In this document: positions 1-14,295 of the stretch, in pieces
How positions within the stretch are numbered: position 1 is the stretch's first letter
How the letters are laid out: every line of letters starts with the position of its first letter
Assembly: GCA_036877525.1 (NCBI GenBank)
Contig: JAZGTH010000088.1
Location: forward strand, 700,001 to 764,000
Direction of reading: 5' to 3'
Source: Chromobotia macracanthus
Taxonomy: Eukaryota; Chordata; Actinopteri; Cypriniformes; Botiidae
DNA: 64,000 nucleotides
Notes under the pieces: generated by a model
Databases searched by the model: none
Seen by the model: only the letters and a program-made list of their open reading frames with translations
Told to the model about the DNA's origin: nothing
Made by a program: the position numbers and the translations under genes

Positions 1-750
1 GAAGAACTAGAGTTTTCTGATAACTCACTGCCGTATGCTGCAGCTCTATATACCACTGACAGACTATAATTAACAGAAGAACTAGAGTTTTCTGATAACT
101 CACTGCCGTATGCTGCAGCTCTATATACCACTGACAGACTATAATTAACAGAAGAACTAGAGTTTTCTGATAACTCACTGCCGTATGCTGCAGCTCTATA
201 TACCACTGACAGACTATAATTAACAGAAGAACTAGAGTTTTCTGATAACTCACTGCCGTATGCTGCAGCTCTATATACCACTGACAGACTATAATTAACA
301 GAAGAACTAGAGTTTTCTGATAACTCACTGCCGTATGCTGCAGCTCTATATACCACTGACAGACTATAATTAACAGAAGAACTAGAGTTTTCTGATAACT
401 CACTGCCGTATGCTGCAGCTCTATATACCACTGACAGACTATAATTAACAGAAGAACTAGAGTTTTCTGATAACTCACTGCCGTATGCTGCAGCTCTATA
501 TACCACTGACAGACTATAATTAACAGAAGAACTAGAGTTTTCTGATAACTCACTGCCGTATGCTGCAGCTCTATATACCACTGACAGACTATAATTAACA
601 GAAGAACTAGAGTTTTCTGATAACTCACTGCCGTATGCTGCTGCTCTATATACCACTGACAGACTATAATTAACAGAAGAACTAGAGTTTTCTGATAACT
701 CACTGCCGTATGCTGCAGCTCTATATACCACTGACAGACTATAATTAACA
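1..750. repeat. 75-bp minisatellite, 10 copies, cut by window edge
   Basis: Ten head-to-tail copies of a 75-bp unit begin at base 1 and stop at 750, where the sequence diverges into unique DNA. The copies are almost identical. The one clear variant is copy nine (601-675), which has CTGCTGCTC where the others have CTGCAGCTC. Each unit carries a PstI-like CTGCAG and a CTATATA stretch. The array starts exactly at the window edge, so its true length is unknown. No open frame runs through it, and I see no coding role. Confidence 0.97.
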
Positions 751-3108
751 CAAGAACTAGAACAAACATATTGTGAAGTTCTGCAGAATGAGAGCTGCCT
801 AATCACAGGAGAATCTGCTGGAGCCAAATGGTTTGTTATTTCCTTCTCTTCATTTGAGGCTAAATATGATCAGCACATTTCATTTCACTGTTTTATTTTA
901 TTGGATTGGAAGATTTACATTCTGATAAGAAGCAGATATCTCTGGATCTTCTGTTACAGTATCATTCAAACTTCCTGTGAAGTAGCTGCAGTGGGACAGA
1001 ATCTGAAAGGTGAAGTCATATCACACTGACACAATTAAGCTCAGAGCTCAGATGTCATTACAGTGAAGCAGATCTCACCCAACATGTGACCTTCAGTGGT
1101 CCATCGTGACCTTCTCTGCCTCTTCTCGTTCTCTTTTATATTACATGATAAAGGCCGGCTCATTTCTGACTCATCTTCTTTACTGCAGAAATGGGGTTGT
1201 CATATGATGTTGCAGAGGAAGCTGGAGGAGACAGAAGTCAGGTAACAGATGTGTTCTCCATGACATTGTTGAGGTTTACTGTCAGCACAGCCTCAACGTG
1301 AGAGGATTAATAGATCACTCATCAGCAGTTTTCAGTGTGATTAGCACATATGTGTTTCTCTGTGTCTCCTGAACATTTTATAAAATGAAAGTTTGAGACA
1401 AGAGTGCAAGAGTGGTTTAGTCATGAAGAGATACTGACAGAGAACAATTGCTGTTCTTAAATGTCTTACTCTCAAAGTTAAAAGTGATGCATAATTTTCT
1501 ACTAGCATTACCCACCCGTGTGTTGAGTTCTTACTGAGATCTTTTCATGACATTCTTTGGTCTCTTGGCAAACCTGAGCACAGTTTGAGATGTTGTTGAG
1601 ATCACTTTGGAACTCTAGAGGATGACTGGGGTCTTCTCAGAAGAAACATCTAAGAAGGAGACAAGGAATACCAAGGAAATTAGTGAGAAGATTTAAAAGC
1701 ACGGTGCAGGAATACACTCAGTCTGAATATCTGCATGAATGTAGCAGTGTTGTCTCAACAGTTATTACCAATCACTGACATGCTCTCTGCTGTACCAGCT
1801 TCATACTGGTGCAGTGTGATGTTCTGAGACTGATGCCGGAGCTCCAGGTGAAGCTGATTGGATGTCAAGCATTAATTTAATACATGTAGATATATGATAC
1901 ATGTTCAGTGCCAATAAAAGCAGCAGTGTGCTGTACTTAGCAGCTGATGTAACAGATCTCAGATCTGTAACTGCAGTGCTGGTCCTCATTCACATGTGTT
2001 TAGTGTCAGGACAGCACTGATGAGTGTATAGTATACAATCTTCAGTGGAGACGTGATTGAAAATCTTGTAGTGTATTAGCACTATTTCATAACAACACCA
2101 GTGCCAAGCAGCAAAGACCAGAAGGACATTACTTTCCCTCACACAATTTCACCATGGTAACCATAGTTACCGCCAATTACTACAGTCATTGCTAGAATAA
2201 AATATGTGCTACTTGCCTTTGCCAAACTCACCTACATGATGCTAGGATGTTTTAAGTTATTTTATTAAGTTAATTTTATTTAGTTAATTAAGTAATCTTT
2301 AGCATGTCGCTTTGTGGTTACTTGTGTTACAGCAGATGGTTGCTTACTGCCTCATGTCACTATACACAGATGTAGCTAAAGTACGAAAATATTAAAGAAA
2401 TATAAGTGTAGTATAGAAGAACCTTTGTTTCTAATTACTTTTTATGTTGAAGGCAACTGCCAGAAACATTTGGAAACATGTCAAAGTCAGAAGTAACAAA
2501 TGATCACTTGCAATCGCTGCTGAGGGCAAATTGACACAAGATATAATTAAAGTTCCCATTAGAGTTTTCAGTGCTGGAAAATAACCACCTTTTCATTCAT
2601 ATCACAGCTTGCGCTGACAGCTGATTTTGACAAACGTTGAAGAAAGGATGACAGAAAATAAGATGGAAAAATGAAAATAATATGAGAAGTGGTGAATTGT
2701 AAAATAAACAAAACACAAGAATTACTGTGTTTAATACATGATGTAATGATATGTAACAAACAACTGCAAGAGTTCAACATACCTGAACAATGTCCACAGT
2801 TTTGTATTCTAAGGGGTGGTGCAGAAATGTTGTGCCTCAGTTATTCACAGGAGACACATTCACGTGTCCAGATAAACGATATTTCACACACATGCAATGA
2901 TCTTCACTCCAGCCTGTCAAAGCTGATCACACAATATCATATATCGTCTCTACAGGCTGCAGGACTCATCATCATAACAGAAACCTCATGATGCAGAGAT
3001 TGATAATCAATACAGCTTTCATCTCTTCTGTGGTTTGATGATAGCTGTTGATCCTGCTGTGTTTTTGACTCTTTCTGGAGAGAACATCCACAATTTCAAA
3101 CTAATGCG
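751..3108. other. Unique non-coding DNA, no gene recognised
   Basis: AT-rich sequence without a recognisable exon, RNA gene or repeat family. Short open frames here, such as 2689-2991 on the plus strand, have no motif, splice context or codon bias that would support a protein. Confidence 0.6.
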
Positions 3109-3250
3109 AATATTAATAATGTTAATAGTAACAGCAAATATTAATAATGTTAATAATAACAGCAAATATTAATAATGGTAATAACAACAGTGTGTATTAA
3201 TAATGGTAATAATAACAGCTAATATTAAAAATGGTAATAATAACAGCTTA
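3109..3250. repeat. 28-bp AAT-rich minisatellite, about 5 copies
   Basis: Degenerate tandem copies of a 28-bp unit built on AATATTAATAATGGTAATAA followed by ACAGC begin at about 3109, 3137, 3165, 3193 and 3221. The copies differ by point changes, so the array is older than the 75-bp array at the left edge. Confidence 0.85.
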
Positions 3251-3788
3251 TAAGTGGAACAATCACAATATTACTAATGTTCACACAGAAACTGAGGTAT
3301 TAAACATGTTACCCATACAGTACTGCACTGTTAGTGCTACAGAAGGAGCACTGCTTTTACTGCATGTAACATTGCATGTAATATTTTTACTCAGTTGATG
3401 AAATATCACCTCCGCTCCCCAGAACAATGTATTAATACAATAAAAGCACCTTAAAGCATCTAAACAACATATCAAAGTCTGACAAGAAGCAAAAAACACA
3501 TTTGCTGGGGAAAGAAACATTCATTAAAAATATACATTAGTACATTGTGCCGAGTAAAACACATTTGCTGGCAATTTGAATGTCTGAATAATTAGGGAAG
3601 CGTTTAATTAGAATAGTAAGGACTGTTGAGTTTTGGGAGCAGAATCAACATTATTTTACATGTACAAATAAAAACCTGTAGGTAATTAACAGAGAATAAA
3701 TTGACACTTCAGGGGATAAAGTGTGCAATTATTATTTTTATTTGTCTTCTTACAATTGTTGATAAAAAAACAGCATAGACCGACTGAG

Positions 3789-3992
3789 TTTAAAGGGACA
3801 GTTTATCCAAAAATTCTATTTTTTTCATCATTTACTCACACTCATGTCATTCCAAACTTGACTTTTTCTTCTGTGAAACACAAAAGATGTTTTGAGAAAT
3901 GTGGTTTTGTGTCCATACAATGGAAGTCAATAGGTGCCACTGTTGTGTTTACCAGCACTCTTCAGAACGTCTTCTTTTGTGTTTTGCAGAGG
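3789..3992 (+). mobile_element. Angel-type fold-back DNA element, truncated
   Basis: The segment opens with AAAGGGACAGTTTATCC and continues through a TTTACTCACACTCATGTCATTCC block, a CTTCTGTGAAACACAAAAGA block and CCATACAATGGAAGTCAATAG. I recognise this order as that of the abundant non-autonomous fold-back element of cyprinid genomes (Angel-like). The expected mirrored second half stops after TTCTTTTGTGTTTTGCAGAG, so the copy is truncated. The 137-residue ORF through it is not a gene. Confidence 0.7.
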
Positions 3993-4319
3993 CAAATGCT
4001 CTTCAGATTGTTGATCTGTATCAATGTCTTGATGAGTCACTCAGTATCTAGATTTTCCAATATCACAGATTCTGTTCCTCACAGCACAGAAACTAGAAAA
4101 CTCTCCAGCTCTGTTTATCTCATTTTTAACGCCTAAAGCAGAAAAGCTGGTTTTCATTCCAGCATTTTCGGAGAAATCATTCCTCTGAGCAAACTGTTAA
4201 CACAACTACCACAGAGAAAGAGTTTTGCTATGAGACAGACCGATCCATCTCTCTGTTTGTTTAAAAAGATCCAGCAAAGAACAGCAGAAGACCAAACTGG
4301 ATGCTGTATATGGGCAAGC

Positions 4320-4381
4320 AAACGCATATCAAAGCCTGACAAGCACCAAAAACACCTTAGCAACCGCATAGCAATACACTC
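4320..4381. repeat. AGCAAC-type degenerate interspersed repeat
   Basis: A short tract built of CCTTAGCAACCGCATAGCAA-like words. Further tracts of the same family occur near 19.9, 34.2, 36.6 and 43.0 kb, so this is a dispersed family. No coding content. Confidence 0.5.
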
Positions 4382-5037
4382 GTCCCCAGGCAGAACACAT
4401 CACACATAAACACCAAGTACTGCTTACTTGACAAAATAGATCTCAAATCATACTGACCTGAAGAATATTAACATAAACATTCACAACAGGGTTTTCTTGA
4501 AAAAAGGTAATTAAAAAAGCAATGAAAAAATGAAAATCTCATATATCAGAATAAGACTGTATAGTATAGATATATATATCAGATATCAGATATCATATGG
4601 TATAATATGGTTGGAATCAATTCTTTGGTGTCAACAGTAACAAGATTGTTTGTGGAATCAATAAGAAATGACGAATTTGGAAATTTCTTAATTCCCATCC
4701 CACACAAATGCATCTACACAAAACACTCACACACATACAATCTCCTGCAGACTCTCACACACACAGACACACTCACACACAGGAGAGATAGCAGCAGTTA
4801 ACTCTTCTGTTGGCTCTGTGTGGGACTGAAGTAACACCAGAGCAGGTAAGACTGTCTCTGAGGAATAATTACACACAGATGTGTGGAGGTAGAGAGAGAC
4901 AGAGAGAAAGGTGGTCTGATCATATTTTCTCTTCTCATTAGCAGAAAAGGAGAATGTTGCAGTTACCTTGACAGAGTGTCTAGAGTGAGCTGAGAGTCAG
5001 TGTGATGAGAAGATGACTTTCATTTCATGAAAGAGAA

Positions 5038-7848
<2,811 letters not shown>

Positions 7849-8615
7849 GACGGCAGACAGACAGATTACTTTTCATGCCTGTTCTTCATCTAGATTACAG
7901 ACAGCTGGAGATTTGAGCATGCAGGATGTGCTCGTCCTAAGACCCTCTCAACTGCCCTGCTGTCTACAGTCTACAGACAGATAACTGCAGAGCATCTCTA
8001 CAGATCCTGTGAAATATAGGCGCTCTCTCTAACTGCACGATTATCACTGAGAATACAAAATAACATCTAAACAGGCCTTTAAAACACACTCTGGGGTTTT
8101 CGACTTCTCATTGCATTGTATTTGCTCCCTAACAGAAGCACATACACAGCAGGAGAGATCCAAGGTCTGTTGAGTAGGAATTATTCTGATTTAAAACCAA
8201 TTAGGTCCTTTATCCCACATGCCAGCACCTGTGGAAAAGCAAGCGAGAAGGTGTTTTTCATCTTTAGGTGCAACCGAGACGTTGTCCTGCACTAAATACT
8301 GACAAATGTTAATGTTGATAAAGCATTCTACAGAACTGCCTCTGGTAACAGATGTACAAACACACTTTAAATACTCTCATAAATCATTTATCATGCAGCT
8401 GAAAGTGTTTGATAATCCAGGGGTTATAGTGATGAAGAAAGATGTACTCAGCCAGTCAATTTTACAGCTTTTTCTAGATCACACTCATCCCAAATAAATA
8501 AAACAGTATTTTATTTATAAACCCATTATATGAATCCTCATATTTTAACTTCAGCTGTAACAGATTTCAACATCAAAATACATGTGTGTATAGATGCAAT
8601 GTGTGGATGTTTATA

Positions 8616-8836
8616 CAGTCATGTGAAAAAATTAGGACACCCTATGAAAGCCCGTGTATTTTTGTAACATTTTTGCAACATTTTGGATATGTGGATATTT
8701 AATCTCAATTTTAACAATACAGAGAGATTAAAGTAATATATCTAAGCAATTAAAACTGAAGAGGGGATTTTCTGTAAAATGTAATTCCACAAAATGCAAA
8801 TTCTAACTGAGGCAAAAGTTAGGACACCCTCACATG
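8616..8836 (+). repeat. Left terminal inverted repeat of the Tc1-like element
   Basis: This end pairs with 10001-10214 over nearly its whole length, including an AATACAGAGAGATTAAAGTA block. The outer transposase-binding motif with GGACACCCT lies at about 8634-8645, and an inner copy at about 8821-8832 gives the IR/DR arrangement. Confidence 0.85.
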
Positions 8837-9002
8837 TATTCCCTCTTGAAATGGCTCAAATCACACACAGTGTATCACACCAGGTTAGTAGATACACATA
8901 ATTAGTAGATTGTTACTCAGCATTCTGAATGAGGCTTGCCCTATCTAAACCTCACACATTTAGTTTGGTGCACTCCTGACTGTTGAAGTGAGAGTGAGCA
9001 CC

Positions 9003-9997
9003 ATGGTGAGAGCAAAAGAGCTGTCAGAGGCCTTCAGAAAAAATACTGTAGCATCCTATGAGTCTGGTAAGGAATTTAAAAAGATGTCAAAAGATTTTGT
9101 AATCAGCCATTCCACTGTCCGGAAGATCATCTACAAGTGGAGGGCTTTCAAAACAACTGCCAACATGCCCAGGACCGGTCGCCCAGCAAGTTCACCCCAA
9201 GAGCAGACCGCAAGATGCTAAAAGAGGTCTCCAAAAACCCTAAAATGTCATCTCGGGACCTAAAGCAGGCTCTGGTTACTACTGATGTAAAAGTGCATGC
9301 CTCTACAATCAGAAAGAGACTGCACAAGTTTATCTTGCATGGGAGGTGTGCAAGGAGGAAACCTTTTCTCTCTGAGAGAAACATCAAGGCCAGACTGACA
9401 TTTGCCAGAGAGAATGTTGACAAAGACCAGGACTTCTGGAATAATGTTCTTTGGACAGAAGAGTCCAAAACTGAATTATTTGGACACCAGAGCAGAGGAC
9501 ATGTTTGGCATAAACCAAAGAGAGCATTTCAGGAAAAGAACCTCATACCAGCTGTGAAGCATGGAGGTGGAAGTGTCATGGTTTGGGGCTGCTTTGCTGC
9601 AGCAGGACCTGGTCAGCTCACCATCATAGAATCCACCATGAATTCTACTGTGTATCAGAAGGTGCTTGAAGAACATGTGAGACCATCTGTTAGAAAATTA
9701 AAGATGAAGCAGAACTGGACCATGCAACATGACAATGACCCAAAACATACTAGTAAATCAACCAAAGTCCTGGAATGGTCGAGTCAAAGTCCAGATCTGA
9801 ATCCCATTGAGATGCTGTGGGGTGACTTGAAAAGCGTTGTACATACAAGAAACCCCTCAAACATCTCACAGCTGAAAAAATTCTGCATTGAGGAGTGGGG
9901 TAAAATTTCCTCAGACTGATGTCAGAGACTGGTAGATGACTACAAGAAGCGTCTCACTGCAGTTATTTCAGCCAAAGGAGGTAACACTAGCTATTAG
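9003..9997 (+). pseudogene. Tc1-family transposase pseudogene
   Basis: A Tc1 transposase would excise and reinsert the element. The start ATG at 9003 opens an N-terminal paired-like helix-turn-helix region (SEAFRKNTVASYESGKEFKK onward) followed by the GRP linker. Four defects show that it is dead. First, a net one-base loss near 9180-9190 moves the reading frame just after TGRP. Second, the first catalytic aspartate, normally in a WSDE context, reads WTEES at about 9453-9467. Third, about nine codons are missing between DNDPKHTSKST and KVLEW (near 9760), so the second Asp and the Glu of NPIE are about 26 residues apart instead of the usual 35. Fourth, a TGA at 9917-9919, possibly from CGA, precedes the normal C-terminal AKGG-NTSY end, and the old stop is TAG at 9995-9997. 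The family call is secure. Which named fish Tc1 subfamily it belongs to is not. Confidence 0.93.
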
Positions 9998-10000
9998 GGG

Positions 10001-10214
10001 CTAGGGTGTCCTATCTTTTTCCTCAGTTAAAATAGGCATTTTTGTAGAATTACATTTACAGAAGATCTTAAAGACTTTTCTTCAGTTTTAATTGTTTAGT
10101 TATATTACTTTAATCTCTCTGTATTGTTAAAATTGAGACTAAATAACCATTAAAAAAGTTACAAAATACACATGCTTTCACAGGGTGTCCTGTGACAATT
10201 TTTTCACATGACTA
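10001..10214 (-). repeat. Right terminal inverted repeat of the Tc1-like element
   Basis: Reverse complement of the left end, with the inner GGACACCCT motif at about 10002-10012 and the outer one at about 10183-10195. The outer terminus reads GTCATGTGAAAAAATT on the minus strand, followed by the TA target duplication. Confidence 0.85.
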
Positions 10215-10217
10215 TAC

Positions 10218-10290
10218 GTCTGCTACAGCATGGTGCTAGCAACATCAAAGTCACTGGTTTGAATCCCACAAAGCATATAACATGAATAGT
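10218..10290 (+). repeat. Possible tRNA-like SINE relic
   Basis: The stretch GGTGCTAGCAACATCAAAG followed by CACTGGTTTGAATCCCAC resembles the anticodon-arm and B-box part of the tRNA-derived SINE head seen more completely at 44811-44962. It lies immediately right of the Tc1 insertion. The A-box part is missing, so the call is weak. Confidence 0.3.
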
Positions 10291-11684
10291 TTGAATGTGT
10301 ATATCTTTATATTTTCTTTGGTCAGTAACTGATGTAAACATTACAGAAAGTCATTCACAGAATGCTGCGAGTGATCATGACAGCGACAGTTACATCAGAG
10401 AAAAGTGTCAAAATTTAGCATTAGCTCGTAGCTCTCACGTCTAGTCTCAGTTAATATTTAATGATGGACACTTTAATGGCTCTATGAAGTTCTTACAGAG
10501 AATGTAAAGACTGTAGATCCATGAAGTGTGTGTTTGTTCAACAGTCTGAACAATCTCAGCAGACCTCACACTGTAAAACATGTTCAACCGCTTGTCAGTT
10601 TCTCTCCAGCTGATGATTGTCTTTACACAATCAGCTGATGTTCATTCTTAAATGTGCAGGTGACCACTGCAAAATAACCTGCAGACATGCAGAGAGAGCA
10701 GCATGCATGTCGGTCAGGTGCCTCTTGCGCTCTAACGGTGGTTTGTGATCAGGATAAGATATTACAACAGACCCTGTGTTCAGATTCAAAAGCCTTGCAA
10801 ACACAAATGAAGCTCTAATAAGCAGAATGACTATTGGATCTCTCCTGCTTCAGGCCTCTGCATTATAAATGCTAATGTCCCCCTACAGCACCGTCTCCCT
10901 GTGCTGCTAACTGCTGTGTGAATACAGAGAGAAAAGAGTTTGCAGGAGGAGATTAGGAGAGAAAAATGGCAGAAAGTTGCTGCTGGATTCGCCATCTGTT
11001 CCTCAAGGTCGTCTGTGCGACAGTGAACACCTCCATCATGCCTGAGACCCTGTAAACCAACAGGACTTACTCCAGGCCTTCCAACACTGTTACCCGCCAT
11101 ACTGAAGCCTCATACTGTTGCAGAATATTTGTATCTGGTGCTGATGCAGCGACCCACGTGACAAGCGCTTGTGAAATTATACAGTCTAATATCCAGTTGT
11201 TCTCCAGTCACTCCTCCATCAACCAGTGTTCTATACTGTTTGTGTTGCTAATGGAACTCTTGTATGAATCTGACTTAGTAATGCTGCTACACACGAGCAC
11301 ACTGTACTGTGAGTTAAACTCTGAAATAAATGCACATTTACTTCTCTGGTGAGCACTTACCATCAGCAAGTGTTTATGATGAATATTTTTACCCTGAAAT
11401 AATGATCACCTTGACAACCTAATGTAGTTTACATAATTACAGTACAAGCAGGTTCAGATGATAACAGCTGAGTGTTGTGTGATTGTTTCATTTCTGGGAT
11501 TTATATATGTTGATATACAGACGGTCTTTGTAGTACAAATTCACAATGAATTCATAAATTCATATGAATATGAATATATTTATGAATGCAAAAGATGCCT
11601 TATCATAACAATCGCTATATCACTCAGTTCACTACACTTTACTAAGATCTCTTTTTTTATTGTTGACCATGTCACTAGAGGGTG

Positions 11685-11744
<60 letters not shown>

Positions 11745-12964
11745 GAAGAGCCACAGAATGTAAGGCACTGACATAAGACAGAATTGGATTGACTGGAACA
11801 GTTAATGTATAAGCAGACACGTCTTAGAGGCAATGCTACCTTTCAAAACAGCCAGTGCACTTTCCCCAGATGAGCTGAACTGATCTCATGAAACTCCAGA
11901 TACATCCAGCAACACAACATTTAAAAAACAACATTTAATCCTCTGATCTCTTGTGTCGGAGTCAGAAATGTTGCAGAGAACTTCAAATCCATTTTAAGTT
12001 TCACAATTAACGCTTTCGCTCTTAAACCTCTTCTTTTGATGCGCAACATCGTTACGATAAGACAACCTGCTGAGAAACTGTGCATCAGACTGAATGTGAT
12101 GACAGGTGATGACAACTCACTGACTCTTCCAGAATGCCAGCATGTTTCCAAAGTCAAAACACTTCCCAATTTCCCCAGGACCTCCTACTGTCCGTTCATT
12201 GATTTACAACATCTATATGTGCTGTATCTCTGCTGTACTGGTTCACGCCGCTTGGCTGTTGCCAGGCAACAGCTTAACAAGACAGAAGTTTAAGCAAAAT
12301 CATGTCAAAAGAAGATACAACTGTAACAAATATCTCAAGGACAGAAAGAAACGGTTGTAAATGAATTGACATTCATCTCTCTCACAGTCCTGAATTTGGT
12401 TTAAAACAGCAAACAGCAATCCACAAGGACTGAAAGAGGCTGTGTTACAATGAAAAGTTGAAATAAATCGTATAATCTTTATATACATGAAATCATACCT
12501 GGAGTTCTGTGGTTGGTGTTGTCAGTTAATCTATTAGATTTCAGGTCACATAAATGCTAGTTTAAAAAGAGAAGTTAGCAGGGCACACAGGCATTTAAAA
12601 CTGGAAATTAGCCAGGCACTTACAATGAATTGCAGACATGTTGCAGATCACTTCTCAGCTGAACTTCCTGTTTTTAAAGGAAATACATCATCACAGGAGA
12701 GAAAAGTCATTTGATGGGCTTTAAAAACAACTAACATTCAGATATCTTCAGACTTCTCTGTTTTGCTCATACAATATTTTTATCAAATCAAAATCTGGTT
12801 GTGATGAATCCTATCAAAGGTGCCAAAAGCCTGAGGTGTAATGGAGCAGGACAGACGGTGCTGAGGTGATGACATGTACAGGAATATGTTTCATCACTGC
12901 TGACCGGCTGTCCACTTTAACCCGCCTGCACACAGAGACTGTGTCGGTGTGTCATTCTCCTCCA
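10291..12964. other. Non-coding DNA, no gene recognised
   Basis: Apart from the (AG)n tract at 11687-11740, I see no exon, RNA gene or named repeat. Open frames here are short and lack protein-like features. Confidence 0.55.
11687..11740. repeat. (AG)27 microsatellite
   Basis: Uninterrupted AG dinucleotides for 54 bases. The ORFs that run through it encode only Arg-Glu or Ser-Leu alternations and are not genes. Confidence 0.98.
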
Positions 12965-13310
12965 ATCTGTCAAATTCAATTCACATTTATTTGTATAGCA
13001 CTTGTTACAATACATATTGTTTCAAAGGCTATTTACAGAAATGCAACAGAATGTACATTGCCAGAATTCTGTTATTTTTGTAGGGATTTAAGAATTGCAG
13101 ATTATGTTATATTAGAGTATGCTGTTGGCTAATACTATGTATGTATATGAGCTGAAGTCTGAAATGCTCACTGGGGTCGGCGTCCTCTACACATTGCAGG
13201 ATCATCTGTGGTCATCTTAAAATGCTGGATCCATACTTAAGCAGGCGTAATCTAAAGCTACCCCTGGATGATTATCCTGAGATAAAAACACGAAACAGAG
13301 AATAATCCAT
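12965..13310 (-). mobile_element. Fish retroposon relic, TTTATTTGTATAGCAC type
   Basis: The sequence AATTCACATTTATTTGTATA, then CAATACATATTGTTTCAAAG and TTTACAGAAATG, is a block I recognise as very common in cyprinid genomes as the end of an interspersed element. About 150 bases later GGTCGGCGTCCTCTACACAT and GGATCATCTGTGGTCATCTT look like the body of the same element. It is diverged and probably old. The exact family name is not certain, and the strand is inferred from the usual orientation of the tail. Confidence 0.5.
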
Positions 13311-14040
13311 AACGTTAAGAGCATAAGAAGATCGTTTTTAAAACAGAGTTTAAGAGCCACATGAAAAAGCTCTGCCGCCTTTATTGTTTTTTTTTTTTAT
13401 TTCTAGGTACAACCAGAAATGACAAGTGACCTGGTTTGGCTTGGTGACGGAGTTTAAGCACTCTGAAAGGACAGATGAAGGTAACCTCCACCCGACAGCT
13501 GCTTCATTATAATAAACCTGCTGACACACTCCACCTCACTCTCTTCATTCAATTAAGCGCATTTGTATTGACTTAATTGTTTGAGACAATCATTTTCCCA
13601 GGCTCTCACCTCAACGCTGACAGCACAAATGATGGAGGATCAGTGATGAATGTGATTTTATATTGAAGCAGATGTCCGGTGGAGAGGGCGGAGTTATATG
13701 AGGATGCTCCCCCCACAGCAGCACTGTTCTCAGATTCATCTCAGGAGTTTAAAGTCTTGCTGTATACTACATAAATATAATGACACATCTCCTTAATAGG
13801 TAAAGCTTTATCACAGGACAGCAGTTTATCAAATACTGAATACGTGAATGAGGGCAGGGTGGAGAAAATGTTTCTGAGTGCTGTGAGGGTTAGTGAGGGT
13901 AATAATGACTTTGAATTATTGCTTCACTGAGAGAGACATGATGTGATGACGGCGGCACACATAGAACACAGTGATGGGTAACATTGTGTGTGAGGGACCT
14001 GATGTTCACAAACCAATAGGCCACAACTGCATTAGGCAGT

Positions 14041-14295
14041 TCTGGCCTACTGGTTAGTGAGTCGGCCTTGTAATCAGAACGTTGCTGGTTTGTCGCTGGC
14101 AGGTAGCAACTGAAGTGCCCTTGAGGAAGACACCTAACCTCTGATTGCTTCCCGGGCACAGTAGTGTGCTGCCCACTGCTCCGGGTGTGTGTGCGTTCAC
14201 AACTTGCAGTGTGTGTTCACTTCTCAGTGATGGTTAAATGCAGAGGTCACATTTCAGGTATGGGGTACCGTATCTGACAAAAATGTCACTTGCAC
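14041..14295 (+). mobile_element. tRNA-derived SINE (V-SINE-like)
   Basis: The head GGCCTACTGGTTAGTGAGTC with a later TTGCTGGTTTG resembles degenerate pol III A and B boxes. The body contains CCTTGAGGAAGACACCTAAC, the GCCCACTGCTCCGGGTGTGT block and the 3' motif GGTTAAATGCAGAGGTCACA followed by GTATGGGGTACCGTAT and TGTCACTTG. That order matches the widespread vertebrate SINEs with a conserved 3' domain (V-SINE/HE1-like). The B box is damaged, so the copy is unlikely to be transcribed. Confidence 0.7.

Larger units (their letters stand above)
8616..10214 (+). mobile_element. Tc1-like (IR/DR) DNA transposon, inactive copy
   Basis: A 1.6-kb element is bounded by inverted ends that start CAGTCATGTGAAAAAATT and sits between TA dinucleotides (8614-8615 and 10215-10216), the Tc1/mariner target site. 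The last base of the right end has mutated (ACTA instead of ACTG). The inverted repeats are about 215-220 bp long and hold an inner repeat of the GGACACCCT motif, the IR/DR layout of many fish Tc1-like elements. Inside is one transposase gene (9003-9997), broken in several places. The well preserved ends suggest a moderately young insertion. Confidence 0.93.

Noticed and set aside
3723..4136. 137-codon plus-strand ORF
   Set aside because: It runs through an Angel-type fold-back element and has no independent support.
9148..9676. Minus-strand ORFs of 106 and 66 codons
   Set aside because: Antisense to the Tc1 transposase pseudogene.
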